From contig CAWCWZ010000032.1 of assembly GCA_963799395.1 (NCBI GenBank), positions 36,707 through 100,706 on the forward strand: a stretch of DNA of 64,000 nt. The letters run 5' to 3'. The translations under genes were made by a program, and so were the position numbers. The notes beneath the pieces were generated by a model. It was not told the origin of the DNA. It searched no databases and was given only the letters and a program-made list of their open reading frames with translations. Numbering within the stretch: position 1 is the stretch's first letter; every line of letters begins with the position of its first letter. Shown one piece after another: positions 24,477 to 34,718 of this stretch. This DNA is from Bog-752 sp963799395 (GTDB lineage Bacteria > Actinomycetota > Thermoleophilia > UBA2241).

Positions 24477-25774
24477 TGCCGGCGACCATCGTGATCGGTT
24501 CCCAGTGGGGCGACGAAGGCAAGGGCAAGATCACCGACCTGCTCGCCGAGCGAGCCGACGTCGTCTGCCGCTTCCAGGGCGGCAACAACGCCGGCCACAC
24601 GATCGTGCGCGACGGCGAGGAGTTCAAGTTCCACCTCATTCCGTCGGGCATCCTCTACGAGGCCAAGACCTGCGCGATCGGCAACGGCGTCGTCATCGAC
24701 CCGCACATCCTGTTCGGCGAGATCGACGCCCTGAGGGCGCGCGGCATCACCGTCGACAACCTGCGCATCTCGGCCAACGCCCACCTCATCATGCCCTACC
24801 ACCTGCTGCTCGACGGCGCCGCCGAGCGACAGCTCGGCAAGTTCAAGATCGGCACCACGGGGCGCGGCATCGGGCCCTGCTACATCGACAAGTTCGCCCG
24901 CGTCGGCGTGCGGGTGCAGGACCTGTTCGACGAGAAGATCCTGCGCCGCAAGGTGCGCGTGGCGCTCGACGAGAAGAACCAGCTGCTGCAGCTCTACGAC
25001 ATCGGCACCCTCGACCCCGACCAGGTGACCGACGAATACCTCGCCTACCTCCCGCGCTTCGAACCGTACGTGACCGACACGTCGCTGCTCGTCAACAAGG
25101 CGCTGGATGAAGGTCGCGAGGTGCTCTTCGAGGGCGCCCAGGGGACGCTGCTCGACATCGACTTCGGCACGTATCCGTTCGTGACGAGCTCCAACCCGAT
25201 CGCGGGGGGAGCGTGCGCCGGCGCCGGCGTGGGTCCGACGCGCATCGACCACGTGGTCGGCGTGGCCAAGGCCTACACCACGCGGGTCGGCGAGGGGCCG
25301 TTCCCGACCGAGCTGTTCGACGACGTGGGCACGGCCATGTGCGAGGTCGGCCAGGAGTTCGGCACTACCACCGGCCGCCAGCGGCGCTGCGGCTGGCTCG
25401 ACCTCGTGGCGCTGCGCTACGCGGTCCGGGTGAGCGGCATCACGCACCTCGCCATCACCAAGCTCGACGTGCTCAGCGGCCTGCCGACGGTCAAGGTCTG
25501 CACGCGCTACAAGGCCGGACGCAAGGTGCTCGACGAGTTCCCCGTGCGCCAGACCGACTTTCACCACGCCAGGCCGCTGCTCGAGGAGCTGCCCGGCTGG
25601 ACCGCCGACCTGCGCGGCTGCGAGGAGTGGGCCGAGCTGCCCGAAGCGGCCCGCGACTACATCCAGTTCATCGCCGATTTCACCAAGACGCGCGTGAAGT
25701 TCATCGCCGTGGGTCCTGGGCGCGACGAGACGATCGTGCTGCCCCGCTCCATCGGCCGCGGCGGGGCGGTCTGA
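24476..25774 (+). CDS. purA: Adenylosuccinate synthetase
   Basis: 432 residues; first step from IMP to AMP, using GTP and aspartate. The P-loop-like GSQWGDEGKGKITDLLAE, the catalytic GNNAGHTI, GTTGRGIGPCYIDK, FEGAQGTLLDIDFGTYP, TRVGEGPFPTE and TTGRQRRCGWLDL are all present and the frame is intact. ATG overlaps the preceding oxidoreductase stop. Confidence 0.98.
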   Translation: MPATIVIGSQWGDEGKGKITDLLAERADVVCRFQGGNNAGHTIVRDGEEFKFHLIPSGILYEAKTCAIGNGVVIDPHILFGEIDALRARGITVDNLRISANAHLIMPYHLLLDGAAERQLGKFKIGTTGRGIGPCYIDKFARVGVRVQDLFDEKILRRKVRVALDEKNQLLQLYDIGTLDPDQVTDEYLAYLPRFEPYVTDTSLLVNKALDEGREVLFEGAQGTLLDIDFGTYPFVTSSNPIAGGACAGAGVGPTRIDHVVGVAKAYTTRVGEGPFPTELFDDVGTAMCEVGQEFGTTTGRQRRCGWLDLVALRYAVRVSGITHLAITKLDVLSGLPTVKVCTRYKAGRKVLDEFPVRQTDFHHARPLLEELPGWTADLRGCEEWAELPEAARDYIQFIADFTKTRVKFIAVGPGRDETIVLPRSIGRGGAV

Positions 25775-25924
25775 CCGACCGGCGCCGGCCGCGCCGTTGC
25801 TGGCGCGGCCCTCACAGCCGGTTCACAGCTTCTTCTTGGCGGAATCTCATGCCCGCGGCTCACACTCCGTACAGACGGCTGAGTTTCGCCGTCCCCGAGC
25901 AGCAACGCGAGAAGGATCGTGCGC

Positions 25925-26452
25925 ATGAGCCGTAAGACCATCGTCTGGATCGTGGCCGGCGTGCTGGCGGCGGCGGTGCTCGCCGCGGTCGCCGTCGTCG
26001 CCTACCACGTCGGCTTCGACCACGGCGCCGGGGGCGGCGGCGCCATCCTGCGGAGGCCGCTGCGCGACAACGGGTTCGGCGTCGCGTTCGGGCGCCGTGG
26101 CGTCGCCGCGTTTCCGGCCGTCGGAGCGTTCCTGACCCTCCTGATCGGCGGCATCGTCGGCGGGGCCATCATCTACCTCTGGCGCGGCAGCGCGCGCCCC
26201 GCCGGCGCCATCGCCGCCGGCTACGACACGCCGGCGGCAGCCGGCCGGCCGGCCGGCCCGCGCTGGCGACAGTTCGACGAGTGGCACCGCTACGCCCACT
26301 TCCCGGCCGGTCCCGGCGACCCGGCGACAGGTGCGACAACGCCGGGGCAGGCGCCGATGGCCGGCACGTCGACGCCGCCGCAGCCAGGCCGACGCGCCAC
26401 GACGGCGCAGCCACCGACGCCACCGGCGCAGCCACCGGCCGAAAGCGAGTGA
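25925..26452 (+). CDS. Two-helix membrane protein with proline-rich tail, unknown function
   Basis: 175 residues, not recognised. An N-terminal membrane helix (IVWIVAGVLAAAVLAAVAVVAYHVGF), a basic loop, a second helix (AVGAFLTLLIGGIVGGAIIYLW) and a segment QFDEWHRYAHF reminiscent of short actinobacterial DEWHR proteins precede a Pro/Thr-rich tail. ATG chosen because AAGGA lies 7 nt upstream; a GTG 6 nt earlier is possible. The next gene starts 7 nt later. Confidence 0.65.
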   Translation: MSRKTIVWIVAGVLAAAVLAAVAVVAYHVGFDHGAGGGGAILRRPLRDNGFGVAFGRRGVAAFPAVGAFLTLLIGGIVGGAIIYLWRGSARPAGAIAAGYDTPAAAGRPAGPRWRQFDEWHRYAHFPAGPGDPATGATTPGQAPMAGTSTPPQPGRRATTAQPPTPPAQPPAESE

Positions 26453-26459
26453 GGACGTC

Positions 26460-26748
26460 ATGAACAGAAGGTTCATCGCCGCCGTCGTGGGCGGGGCGCT
26501 CGTCGCCCTGGCGGTCGCCGCGGCCGGCGCCTTCGGCCACGACGCCGCCGTCTCCGGCGCCGGGCCACTCCATGGGCTTCTCGCTGATCGTGCTCCTGGC
26601 GCTGGCCGGCGCCGGCGCCGTCAGTCTGATCGCCCGCACGGTCGCCCGCGGCCGCCACGAACCCGCCCGCATACGGTCGCAGGGCGCGTCCCTGCGGGAA
26701 TCCGAGGCTCGCGACCCCGACGAGTGGCGCGGCGGACGCCGCGACTGA
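26460..26748 (+). CDS. Small two-helix membrane protein, apparent +1 indel near 26565
   Basis: 95 residues after removing one C from GGGCCAC at 26563-26566, which gives GAGHSMGFSLIVLLALAGAGAVSLIARTVARG. The N-terminal helix (FIAAVVGGALVALAVAAAGAFG) is followed by His-containing GHDAAVSGAGHS and a second helix, then a basic tail. Unknown function; probably co-transcribed with the preceding membrane protein and ended by the hairpin at 26776. Confidence 0.6.
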
Positions 26749-26775
26749 CGGAGTCGTCCCCAAACGACGAACGAC

Positions 26776-26817
26776 CGCCGCCGCGGCGGGCGCGAAACGC
26801 GCCCGCCGCGGGCGGCG
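26776..26817 (+). terminator. GC-rich hairpin terminator
   Basis: Inverted repeat of about 19 bp with one bulged G around an AAA loop (26795-26797). It lies between the membrane-protein pair and the promoter of the MerR gene. Confidence 0.7.
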
Positions 26818-26856
26818 TCGTGGACCAGACGCTCTGGCCTCGCCGGCGTACGGTTG

Positions 26857-26877
26857 TACACTGGGCTGGTCAGGAGG
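26857..26877 (+). promoter_or_regulatory. -10 box and ribosome site before the MerR-family gene
   Basis: TACACT (26857-26862) is followed 9 nt later by a strong AGGAGG (26872-26877). A start codon should lie at about 26883-26887, but that position reads CTCATCACC, with no ATG, GTG or TTG in frame. Confidence 0.45.
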
Positions 26878-26884
26878 GGGGCTC

Positions 26885-27732
26885 ATCACCACAAACGGGA
26901 ACCCGAGAAGCGACCTCGTCTCGATCGGCCGTTTCGCCGCCTTGACCGGTATCTCGGCCAAGACGCTGCGCCGCTACGACAAGTCGGGCCTGCTCGCACC
27001 GGCCTTCGTCGACCCCTTCACGGGCTACCGTCTCTACAGTCTCGCCCAGCTCGACGTCGCGGTGACGATCCACCTTCTGCGCGAGCTCGACATGCCGCTC
27101 GCCGAGATCCGCGACCTGGTCAGAAGCGGCGACGCCGGCCGCATGCGCGAGATCCTGCGCGACCACCGCCGCCAGGTGGCCGCCCACCTGGCCGAGACCC
27201 AGCGCATCCTGGCCCGCCTCGACCGACGCGCTGCACGAAGCGGGCGGCGTCATGCCCTACGAGGTCGAGCTGGTCGATCTCGAGCCGCTCTGGGTGGTCA
27301 GCTCCAGGGCGCGCACGACACGCCGCCAGATCGACGCCGCCTACGAGAGCTGCGTGACCGCGATCGACGCGACCGTCGCCCGCGAGAAGGTCACGCCGGC
27401 CGGTCGCGAGGTCGTCCTCTACCACAACGTCCTGCAGTGGTACGAGGGGCTCGACATGGAGGTCTGCCAGCCGGTGAAGCATTGGCGGTCGCGCGACGCC
27501 CGCCGTGCGCCTGGTCGAGGGCGGCGCCGCGGCGCGCACCGTCTACCGCGGGCCGTGGGAAGCCGACATCTGGCCGGCCTACGCGACCCTGCTGTCGTGG
27601 ATCGCGCGCCACGGCTACGAGCCGTGCGGGCCGGCGCGCGAGCTCTACGTGGTCGACGAGCGCGACACCGACGACCCGAGCGGCTACGTCACGCAACTCA
27701 CCTGGACGGTGCGCGACCGTGCCGCGCCATGA
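26885..27732 (+). CDS. MerR-family regulator with GyrI-like effector domain; two apparent +1 indels, start uncertain
   Basis: About 281 residues after removing one C at 27223-27224 (GACCGACGCG, giving LARLDDALHEAGGVMPYE) and one base near 27490 (giving the VRLVEGGAAARTVYRGPW continuation). The N-terminal winged helix reads VSIGRFAALTGISAKTLRRYDKSGLL with the second MerR segment FTGYRLYSLAQLDVAVTIHLLRELDMPL; the rest resembles the GyrI/BmrR-type effector-binding domain (VELVDLEPLWVVSSRA, ELYVVDERDTDDPSGYVTQL). No standard start codon exists upstream of the helix-turn-helix; given is the ATC at 26885 next to the ribosome site. The first TTG (26942) would delete half the DNA-binding domain. Likely controls the amidase-transport genes downstream. 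Confidence 0.8.
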
Positions 27733-27822
27733 CCCCACCGCGGCTGTCGGTGTTGACCTTCCCCCCGGGGCAAGGCCCACGGTGGGCGCGACGATCCGTC
27801 CACGACGCAAGAAGGGGTGGCG

Positions 27823-29279
27823 ATGACCGCGAGTACTGATGACGCTCCCTCACCGACGGCCACGGCGAGCGCCGCCGACCTGAACTACCTGACGGCGACG
27901 GCCGCCCGCGAGCTGTTCCTAGCCCGGGAGCTGTCGCCGGTCGAGCTCATGGCGGCGACGATCGCCCGGATCGAGGACGTCGATGCCGTCGTCAACGCCC
28001 TGCCCATCCGCTTCTTCGACCAGGCCCTCAGGCCGCCCGCACGCCGAGGAGCGCTACGCCGGCCGGCACGGCGGTCCGCGGCCGCTCGAAGGTCTCCCGG
28101 TCGCGGTCAAGGACGAGGTCGAGGTGGCCGGGCAGCCCTGCACCGCCGGCTCGCTCGTCTTCAAGGACATGATCGCCGAGGTCACAGCCGCCAGCGTGCA
28201 GCGCATCATCGACGCCGGCGCGATCATCCACGCGCGGTCGGCCACGCCCGAGTTCTGCTGCGCGGCGATCACCGAGTCGCGGCTCTGGGGGGTCACGCGC
28301 AACCCCTGGAACCCGGCCTTCAGCCCCGGCGGCTCGTCGGGCGGCTCGGGGGCCGCCCTGGCGGCCGGCATGGCCACCCTGGCGACCGGCTCGGACATCG
28401 GCGGCTCGATCCGCATCCCGGCGTCGTTCTGCGGCGTCGTCGGCTTCAAGCCGCCGTACGGCAGGGTGCCCCAGATGCCGCCGTTCAACCTGGATCACTA
28501 CTGCCACGAGGGCCCCATGGCGCGCACGGTCGACGACTGCCGCCTGCTCGAGAACGTGATGGCTGGACCGCACCCCGAGGACATCGCTTCGCTTCGTCCC
28601 AAGGTCACCGTTCCCGCGGAGCTGCCGCCGGTCGCGGGTATGACCATCGCCTGCAGCGTCGATCTCGGCGGATTCGAGCGTCGACGACGAGGTCTCGGCC
28701 GCCGTCCGCCGGACGGCCGCGACGTTCCGCGAGCTCGGCGCCACGGTCGCAGAGGTCGAGCTCGGCTGGTCGCTCGACGAGATGCGCAAAGCCGCCCGCG
28801 CCCATCTTGCGGTCATCTTCGGCAGCTGGATCGCGACGATCCTCGAGGAGCATCGCGAGCTGCTCACCCCGTACGCCGTGGAGTTCGCCGAAGACGCCGT
28901 CGCCCGCCCGCACGTCGGCTTTCTGCGGTCGCTCGAGATCGAGGGCGAGGCCTACGACCATCTCGCGGCGGTGTTCGAGCGCCACGACCTGCTGATCTGC
29001 CCGGCGTTCACCGAGCCGGCCCTGCCGGCCGCCGGCGACTACGACATCGACGTCGTCTTCGAACGCGCGCTGACGTTCCCGTTCAACATGCTCAGCCGCT
29101 GTCCGGTGCTGGCCGTGCCGGCCGCCCGGGCCGCGACCGGGGTGCCGATCGGCCTGCAGATCGTGGGCCGCACCTACGACGACGCGACCGTGTTCGCGGC
29201 CGCCGCCGCCTTCGAACACGCCCATCCCTGGTATGAGAGCAACGCGGACCGGCCGGACCGGCCAAGGAGGACGACATGA
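27823..29279 (+). CDS. Amidase signature family hydrolase, two apparent +1 indels
   Basis: About 484 residues after removing one base near 28033 (AGGCCGC) and one near 28679 (GAGCGTC). The Ser-cisSer-Lys triad is visible: the lysine in PVAVKDEVEVAGQPC, the serines in NPAFSPGGSSGGSGAALAAG and GSDIGGSIRIPASFCGVVGFKP. C-terminal CPAFTEPALPA and GLQIVGRTYDDATV also match. Family members cleave diverse amides (acetamide, peptide amides, Glu-tRNA amide); it is not GatA by context. ATG start after GAAGGGG. It overlaps the transporter binding-protein gene by four bases. Confidence 0.87.
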
Positions 29280-31112
29280 AGCGCACCCCGACCACCCGCC
29301 GGCTCCTGCTCCTCGTCACGGCGCTACTCGCCGCGGGCCTGATCTGGGGCCTCGCCGGCGCCCTCGCCGCGAGCTCCTCGCCGTCGCCGGCGACCGGCAA
29401 GGTCGTCCTCAAGCTCGGCTGGACGAGCGAGCCCGACAACCTGAACCCGTTCGTCGGCTGGGCCACGACGACCTACGAGATCTGGACGGTCAACTACAAC
29501 TTCCTGTTCGGCTTCAACGGCCAGACCATGGCGCCGACGCTCAGCCTGGCCGCGCAGTTTCCGACGCAGGCAAACGGCGGCATCTCGCCCGACGGCAAGG
29601 TCTGGACCATCCACCTGAGGCCCAACCTCAAGTGGTCGGACGGCCAGCCGCTGACCGCCGCCGACGTCGCCTTCACCTACAACTACGTCGTCAAGAACCA
29701 CATGGCCAACATGGCCCTGACGACCACCGGCATCACGGGAGCCCAGGGAGATCGACCCGACGACGGTGCAGATCACCTGTTCGCAGCCCAAGGCCAACAT
29801 GGAGAACATCTTCCTGCCGATCCTGCCCAAGCACGTCTGGGAGCACGTCCCGCCTCAGCTCGCGTCGACGACCTACCCCAACAAACCGCCGATCGTGGGC
29901 AGCGGGCCCTTCTACACGGTGGCCTTCAAGAAGGGCTCCTACGTCGAGATGGTCCGCAACCCCTACTACTGGGGCAAGAAACCGACGGTCGACCAGATCT
30001 ACTTCGAGATGTACCAGAACCCGGCGACCATGGTGCAGGACCTGAAGTCGGGCGCGATCGACGCCGCCTGGGGGATCCCCGAGGCCCAGTTCAAACCGCT
30101 GCAGTCGCAGGCTGGCATCCACACCATCGCTTACAACTTCTTCAACTGGGACTACCTCGACCTCAACTGCTCCTCGCTGCCCGACTCGACCGGTAACCCG
30201 GTGCTGCGCGACGTGCGCTTCCGCGACGCGCTGAACTACGCGATCGACCGGAACAAGCTGTGCGCGGTCGCCTACGACGGCCTCGCGGCGCCGGCGACGA
30301 CGATCATGCCGCCGAACACCTGGTCGAACCCCGACTACCACTGGCAGCCGCCGGCCGACCAGATGTACACGTTCGACCTCGCCAAGGCCAACGCGCTCCT
30401 CGACCGGCCGGCTACACGCGCGGCGCCAACGGCCTGCGCCTCTACAAGGGCAAGCCGATCACGCTGCGCCTTGCGACCACGACCGACTTTCCCGAGGGGC
30501 AGATCGAGGCCAAGCTGATCGCCGGCTCGCTGCAGCAGCTCGGCCTCAAGATCAAGCTCGCGGTGCTCGACGACGGGCGCGTTCCTGGCTCGCATGTTCA
30601 ACTACAAGGGTACGACCTTCGCGCCCGATTTCGACATGGGCCTGAGCGACTGGGCCGGCTACGGCGACCCCGGCGAGACGCTCACCTCGTTCACCACGGC
30701 GCAGATCGGCGGCACCAACGAGCCGGCCTGGTCGAACGCCGCCTTCGACAAGCTGAACGTGCAGCAGTCGGCCGCGCTCGACCCCACGACGCGCCGCAAC
30801 CTCATCTGGCAGATGCAGCAGATCTTCTACCAGCAGTCGCCCCAGATCGTGCTCGTCTACCCGAAGTACCTGCAGGCCTACAACACCGCCCGCTGGACCG
30901 GTTGGACACCCATGTTCCACGGGCGCGGCCCGGCCTGGATGACGACCGCGACGGTCGACTCCTACGTCAACCTGAAACCGGTCACCGGCAGCTCGAGTGG
31001 TGGCGGGGCAAAGGGCGCCGCGATCGTCATCGTGATCGCCGTCGTCCTCATCGTCGCGGGCGCCGCGATCTGGCTCGTGCGCCGCGGACGCGGCCGGGTG
31101 GAAGAGGCGTGA
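29276..31112 (+). CDS. ABC-transporter solute-binding protein, family 5 (peptide/nickel type), C-terminal membrane anchor, three apparent indels
   Basis: About 611 residues after correcting an extra G near 29746-29748, a missing base near 30406 (CTCGACCGG then GGCTACACG) and an extra T at 30582-30583. An N-terminal signal/anchor (RLLLLVTALLAAGLIWGLAGALAA) precedes the family-5 core: LGWTSEPDNLNPF, WTIHLRPNLKWSDGQPLTAADVAFTYNYV, FRDALNYAIDRNKL and IFYQQSPQIVLVYPKYLQAYN. The end has a Ser/Gly linker and a helix (AIVIVIAVVLIVAGAAIWLV) plus an Arg-rich tail, so the protein seems held in the membrane at the C terminus rather than as a lipoprotein. No permease or ATPase genes follow. Confidence 0.85.
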
Positions 31113-31134
31113 GCGGCGTGAGCAAGCGAGCGGC

Positions 31135-32805
31135 GTGATCGCCGCGGCCCCCGGCAGCGCTCGCCCGGTCGACACCGCGTTGCTGAACGGGGTCGTCTAC
31201 ACCGCGGACGGCGCCCGTACCGTGGCCCAGGCCGTGGCCATCAGCGACGGCCGCGTGGTCGCCGTCGGCGGCGACGACGAGGTTCGTCGTCTCTGCGGTG
31301 CGGCCACGCGGCTCATCGACCTCGAGGGGCGTCTCGTGCTGCCCGGCTTCATCGACAGCCACGCCCACGCCAGCGAGACCGTCGGCGACATCTTCGGCGT
31401 CAAGCTCAAGGGTCTGGCATCGCTCGAGGAGTACCTGGCGGCGGTGCGCGACTTCGCCGCCGACCACCCGCGGCTCTCGGCCATCCGCGGCTGGGGCTGG
31501 AGCAACGTCGTCGCCCAGGGACGCGGACCCACGGCGGCCGCGCTCGATGCCGCCGTCGCCGACAGACCGGCCCTGCTCACCTCCGAGGACGGTCACTCAC
31601 TCTGGGCGAACAGCCTCGCCCTGCGGCTCGCCGGCGTCGACGCCGCCACGCCGGCGCCGGCCAACGGCGTGATCGAACGCGACCCCGTGACCGGGGCGCC
31701 GTCGGGCACGCTGCGCGAAGGGGCGCAGCACCTGCTGCGCGCGGCGGCTGAGCCCTACACGAGGGAACAGTGCGCCGAAGGCCTGCGCCTCTTTCAGCGC
31801 GAGGTCGCGGGCCCGCTGGGCGTCACGACGGTGTTCGACCCGATGCTCGTCGCCGGCGAACCGATCTTCGACGCCTTCGAGGACCTGCAGCGCGACGGCG
31901 AGCTCACCGTGCGCTACCGGGCGGGCTTCTGGCTGCGGTCCGACCTGCCGGTCGACGAGCAGCTGCGGGCCGCGAGCGCGGAACGCGAGCGCCACCACGG
32001 AGCGCTGTTCCAGGCCAACGCCGTGAAGCTGTTCGCCGACGGGGTCATCGAGGGCCACACCGCCTTTCTCGACGAGCCCTACGCCGACACGCCCGGCGAC
32101 CGCGGCTTTCCGGAGTGGCCGGCGGCGGCCTTGAACACGGCCTCGGTGGCCGCCGCCGGCGAGGGCTTCGAGCTCCACTACCATGCCATCGGCGACGCCG
32201 GCACGGCGATGGCGCTCGACGCCATCGCCGCCGCCCGCGCCGCCGGCCACCGCGGCGGCCGGCCGGCGATCACCCACGTCCAGCTCACGCGACGCGGCGA
32301 CATCGAACGGTTCGCCGCTCTCGGCGTGACCGCCGTCCTCAACCCCTACTGGTTCCTCAGGGACGACTACTTCTACGACCTTCAGGTGCCCTACCTGGGC
32401 CCCGAGCGCGCCGAGCACGAGTATCCGATGGCGAGCTTCTTCGCGGCCGGAGTGCCCGTCGCGTCGGCCAGCGACTTCCCGGTGACGGTGCCGCCCGACC
32501 CGCTGGCCGGCATCCAGGTGGGCGTGATGCGCTGGTTCGCCGGCGAGTCGACCCCGGGCGACGTCCTGTGGCCCGAGGAGCGTGTCGGCGTCGAGCAGAT
32601 GATCGACAGCTTCACGATCGCCGGCGCCCGCGCCCACGGCCTCGACGACGAGACCGGCTCGCTCGAGGTCGGCAAGTCGGCCGACCTGATCGTGCTCGAC
32701 ACGAACATCTTGAGCGCGGCGCCCGAAGAGATCGGCGCGGCCGCCGTCCTGCTCACCGTCTTCCGCGGCGACGAGGTCTACCGCGCCGCGGGGTTCACGG
32801 AGTAG
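31135..32805 (+). CDS. Amidohydrolase family 3 (YtcJ-like) metal-dependent hydrolase
   Basis: 556 residues, frame intact. The metal site appears as FIDSHAHAS, the later ligands as ELHYHAIGDAGTAMALDA, AITHVQLTRRGD and ASASDFPVTV, and the C terminus has the usual GSLEVGKSADLIVLDTNIL composite-domain ending. YtcJ-like enzymes have mostly unknown substrates (N-substituted formamides, hydantoin-like compounds). The gene follows the binding protein by 22 nt, so amidase, binding protein and this hydrolase are probably one catabolic operon under the MerR protein. Confidence 0.87.
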   Translation: MIAAAPGSARPVDTALLNGVVYTADGARTVAQAVAISDGRVVAVGGDDEVRRLCGAATRLIDLEGRLVLPGFIDSHAHASETVGDIFGVKLKGLASLEEYLAAVRDFAADHPRLSAIRGWGWSNVVAQGRGPTAAALDAAVADRPALLTSEDGHSLWANSLALRLAGVDAATPAPANGVIERDPVTGAPSGTLREGAQHLLRAAAEPYTREQCAEGLRLFQREVAGPLGVTTVFDPMLVAGEPIFDAFEDLQRDGELTVRYRAGFWLRSDLPVDEQLRAASAERERHHGALFQANAVKLFADGVIEGHTAFLDEPYADTPGDRGFPEWPAAALNTASVAAAGEGFELHYHAIGDAGTAMALDAIAAARAAGHRGGRPAITHVQLTRRGDIERFAALGVTAVLNPYWFLRDDYFYDLQVPYLGPERAEHEYPMASFFAAGVPVASASDFPVTVPPDPLAGIQVGVMRWFAGESTPGDVLWPEERVGVEQMIDSFTIAGARAHGLDDETGSLEVGKSADLIVLDTNILSAAPEEIGAAAVLLTVFRGDEVYRAAGFTE

Positions 32806-33235
32806 GGAGCGCTCCGGGCGGGGTGAGAGGGCCGGATCGCTACTGACCCGAGCCGCTCCGGGCGGGGTGAGAGGCCCGGTTTGTGCTGACCCGAGCCGCT
32901 CCGGGTGGGGTGACGGCCTCAGGTCGGAGCTGTCTCGGTACCTTGCGCGGTTCACCTTGAAGGCCTCCACCTCGCAGGCCGACCTTCGACCCTCACCCCA
33001 CCCTTCGCTCACGTCAGCCCTCGTCGGCCTTCACGCCACCCTTCGCTCACGCCAGCCCACGTCGATCTTCAGGCCACCCTTCGCTCACCTGCGGCAGCCG
33101 CCTGTCGAGCCCCACCCGGCCCCGCCTTCGCTTGGGCCAGGCCATTGCGGACCTCACTCACACGTCGCTCACGCCAGCCAACTGGGAAGGCCCTGGCGCC
33201 GTGACTCGCCCGCCCGCATACCTTTCGACAGCGGC
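32806..33235. repeat. Gene-free region with two families of direct repeats
   Basis: About 430 bases with no supported gene. The left part (32811-32920) has three copies of a ~50-bp element built on GAGCCGCTCCGGGCGGGGTGA, each separated by a GCTGACCC-type link. The right part (32985-33130) has three copies of CACCCTTCGCTCACG embedded in a longer 35-bp element alternating with TCGTCGGCCTTCA-like segments, and a fourth degenerate one. Base order is unlike coding sequence. Could be a repetitive extragenic element or a decayed sequence. Confidence 0.75.
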
Positions 33236-33269
33236 GGGGACGGGGGCGCGTTTACGCGCCCCCGTCCCC
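33236..33269 (+). terminator. Hairpin between the amidohydrolase operon and purD
   Basis: Perfect inverted repeat of about 14 bp (GGGGACGGGGGCGC with GCGCCCCCGTCCCC) with a TTTA-containing loop. The loop itself can be read as a -35-like TTTACG (33251-33256) 18 nt upstream of TAGACT (33275-33280), a possible purD promoter. Confidence 0.65.
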
Positions 33270-33321
33270 ACGCGTAGACTTCCGCCATCGACGGCGCGTC
33301 ACTCTACGGCGAGGAGGCCAC

Positions 33322-34640
33322 ATGCGCGTTCTGGTAGTCGGCGGCGGCGGCCGCGAACACGCCCTGGTCCATGCCTTCTGCGCTTCGCCGCTCGCCACCC
33401 AGGTGTTCTGCGCGCCCGGCAACGCCGGCATCGGCCAGGAGGCCGACCCGATCGCCATCGAGGCCGACGATCTCGCCGGGCTGCTCTCGTTCGCCCGGCG
33501 CGAGAAGATCGACCTGACCGTCGTCGGTCCCGAAGTCCCCCTGGTGGCCGGCATCACCGACCTCTTCACCGAGAACGGGCTGCTCGTGTTCGGCCCGACG
33601 CGCGCCGCCGCCCGCCTCGAAGGCAGCAAGGCCTTCGCCAAGGAGATCATGGACGATGCCCACGTGGCCACGGGCCGCTACACCCGTCACGACGAGCTTG
33701 AGGCCGCCCTGCGCGATCTCGAGAGGTCGCGAGTCCTACCCGCTCGTGGTCAAGGCCGACGGTCTCGCCGCCGGCAAAGGTGTGATCATCTGCCGCGACT
33801 CAGACGAGGCGGTCGCGGCGGTCCGGCTCTGCTTCGCCGACCGGGCCTTCGGCGCGGCCGGCGACACGGTCCTGATCGAGGAGTTCCTGAGCGGCTCCGA
33901 GGTCTCGCTGCTGGCCCTGTGCGACGGTAGCCGCGTCGTGCCCATGGCGCCGGCCCAGGACTACAAGCGCATCTTCGCCGACGACCAGGGCCCCAACACC
34001 GGCGGCATGGGCAGCTACTGTCCCGTGCCCGGGTTCGACGCCGAGGTCGCCGAGACCGTGGCCGACGACCTCTTCCGGCCGGTGCTCGAAGCCCTGCGCC
34101 AGCGTGGAATCGAGTATCGCGGTGTGCTCTACGGCGGCCTCATCGTCACGGAGCACGGCGTCAAGCTGCTCGAGTTCAACTGCCGCTTCGGCGATCCCGA
34201 GACCCAGGCCATCCTCCCGCGCCTCGACAGCGACCTGCTCGAAGCCTGCCTGGCGACGGCCCGGGGCGAGCTCGACACGGTCGCCCTGCGCTGGAAGCCC
34301 GAGTCCTGCGTGTCGGTCGTCCTGGCCTCGCGCGGCTACCCGGCGTCGAGCTCGAAGGGCGACGTGATCAGCGGGCTGTCCGAGGCGGCGGCCGATGCCC
34401 GACGTCACCGTCTACCACGCCGCCACGGCCGCTCACGGTCACGACATCGTGACCTCCGGCGGCCGGGTGCTGGCCGTCAGCGCCCTGGGAGCGCAGTTCG
34501 CCGCGGCGCGCGAGCGCGCCTACGGCGCGCTCGCGCGCATCTCCTTCGCCGGCATGCAGTCGCGCCCCGACATCGCCGACCGGGCCGTGCGGGCCGAAGC
34601 CGGCGAGATCGCGCTCTTTCCGGCCGACTGGGCTGACTAG
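33322..34640 (+). CDS. purD: Phosphoribosylamine-glycine ligase, two apparent +1 indels
   Basis: 438 residues after removing one base near 33730 (AGGTCGCGAGTCC, giving ERSESYPLVVKADGLAAGKGV) and one near 34395 (GCCGATGCCC, giving DVTVYHAATAAHGHDIV). PurD ligates glycine to phosphoribosylamine. Seen are LVVGGGGREHALVHAF, the ATP-grasp VVKADGLAAGKGVIICRDSDEA, the PurD signature FADDQGPNTGGMGSYCP and LEFNCRFGDPETQAILPRL. GAGGAGG lies before the ATG. Both halves are well conserved, so it is treated as functional. Confidence 0.93.
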
Positions 34641-34718
34641 CTCCCGGGGAGCAGCGCGGGTAAGCTCTGCCGAAGATCAAGCGGCGCCTTGTAGCGCACA
34701 CCCCGAAGGGAGTGGGCA

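Noticed and set aside
32811..33130. Possible CRISPR array
   Set aside because: Repeats are few, of two different kinds, imperfect, and without equal-length unique spacers; no cas genes.
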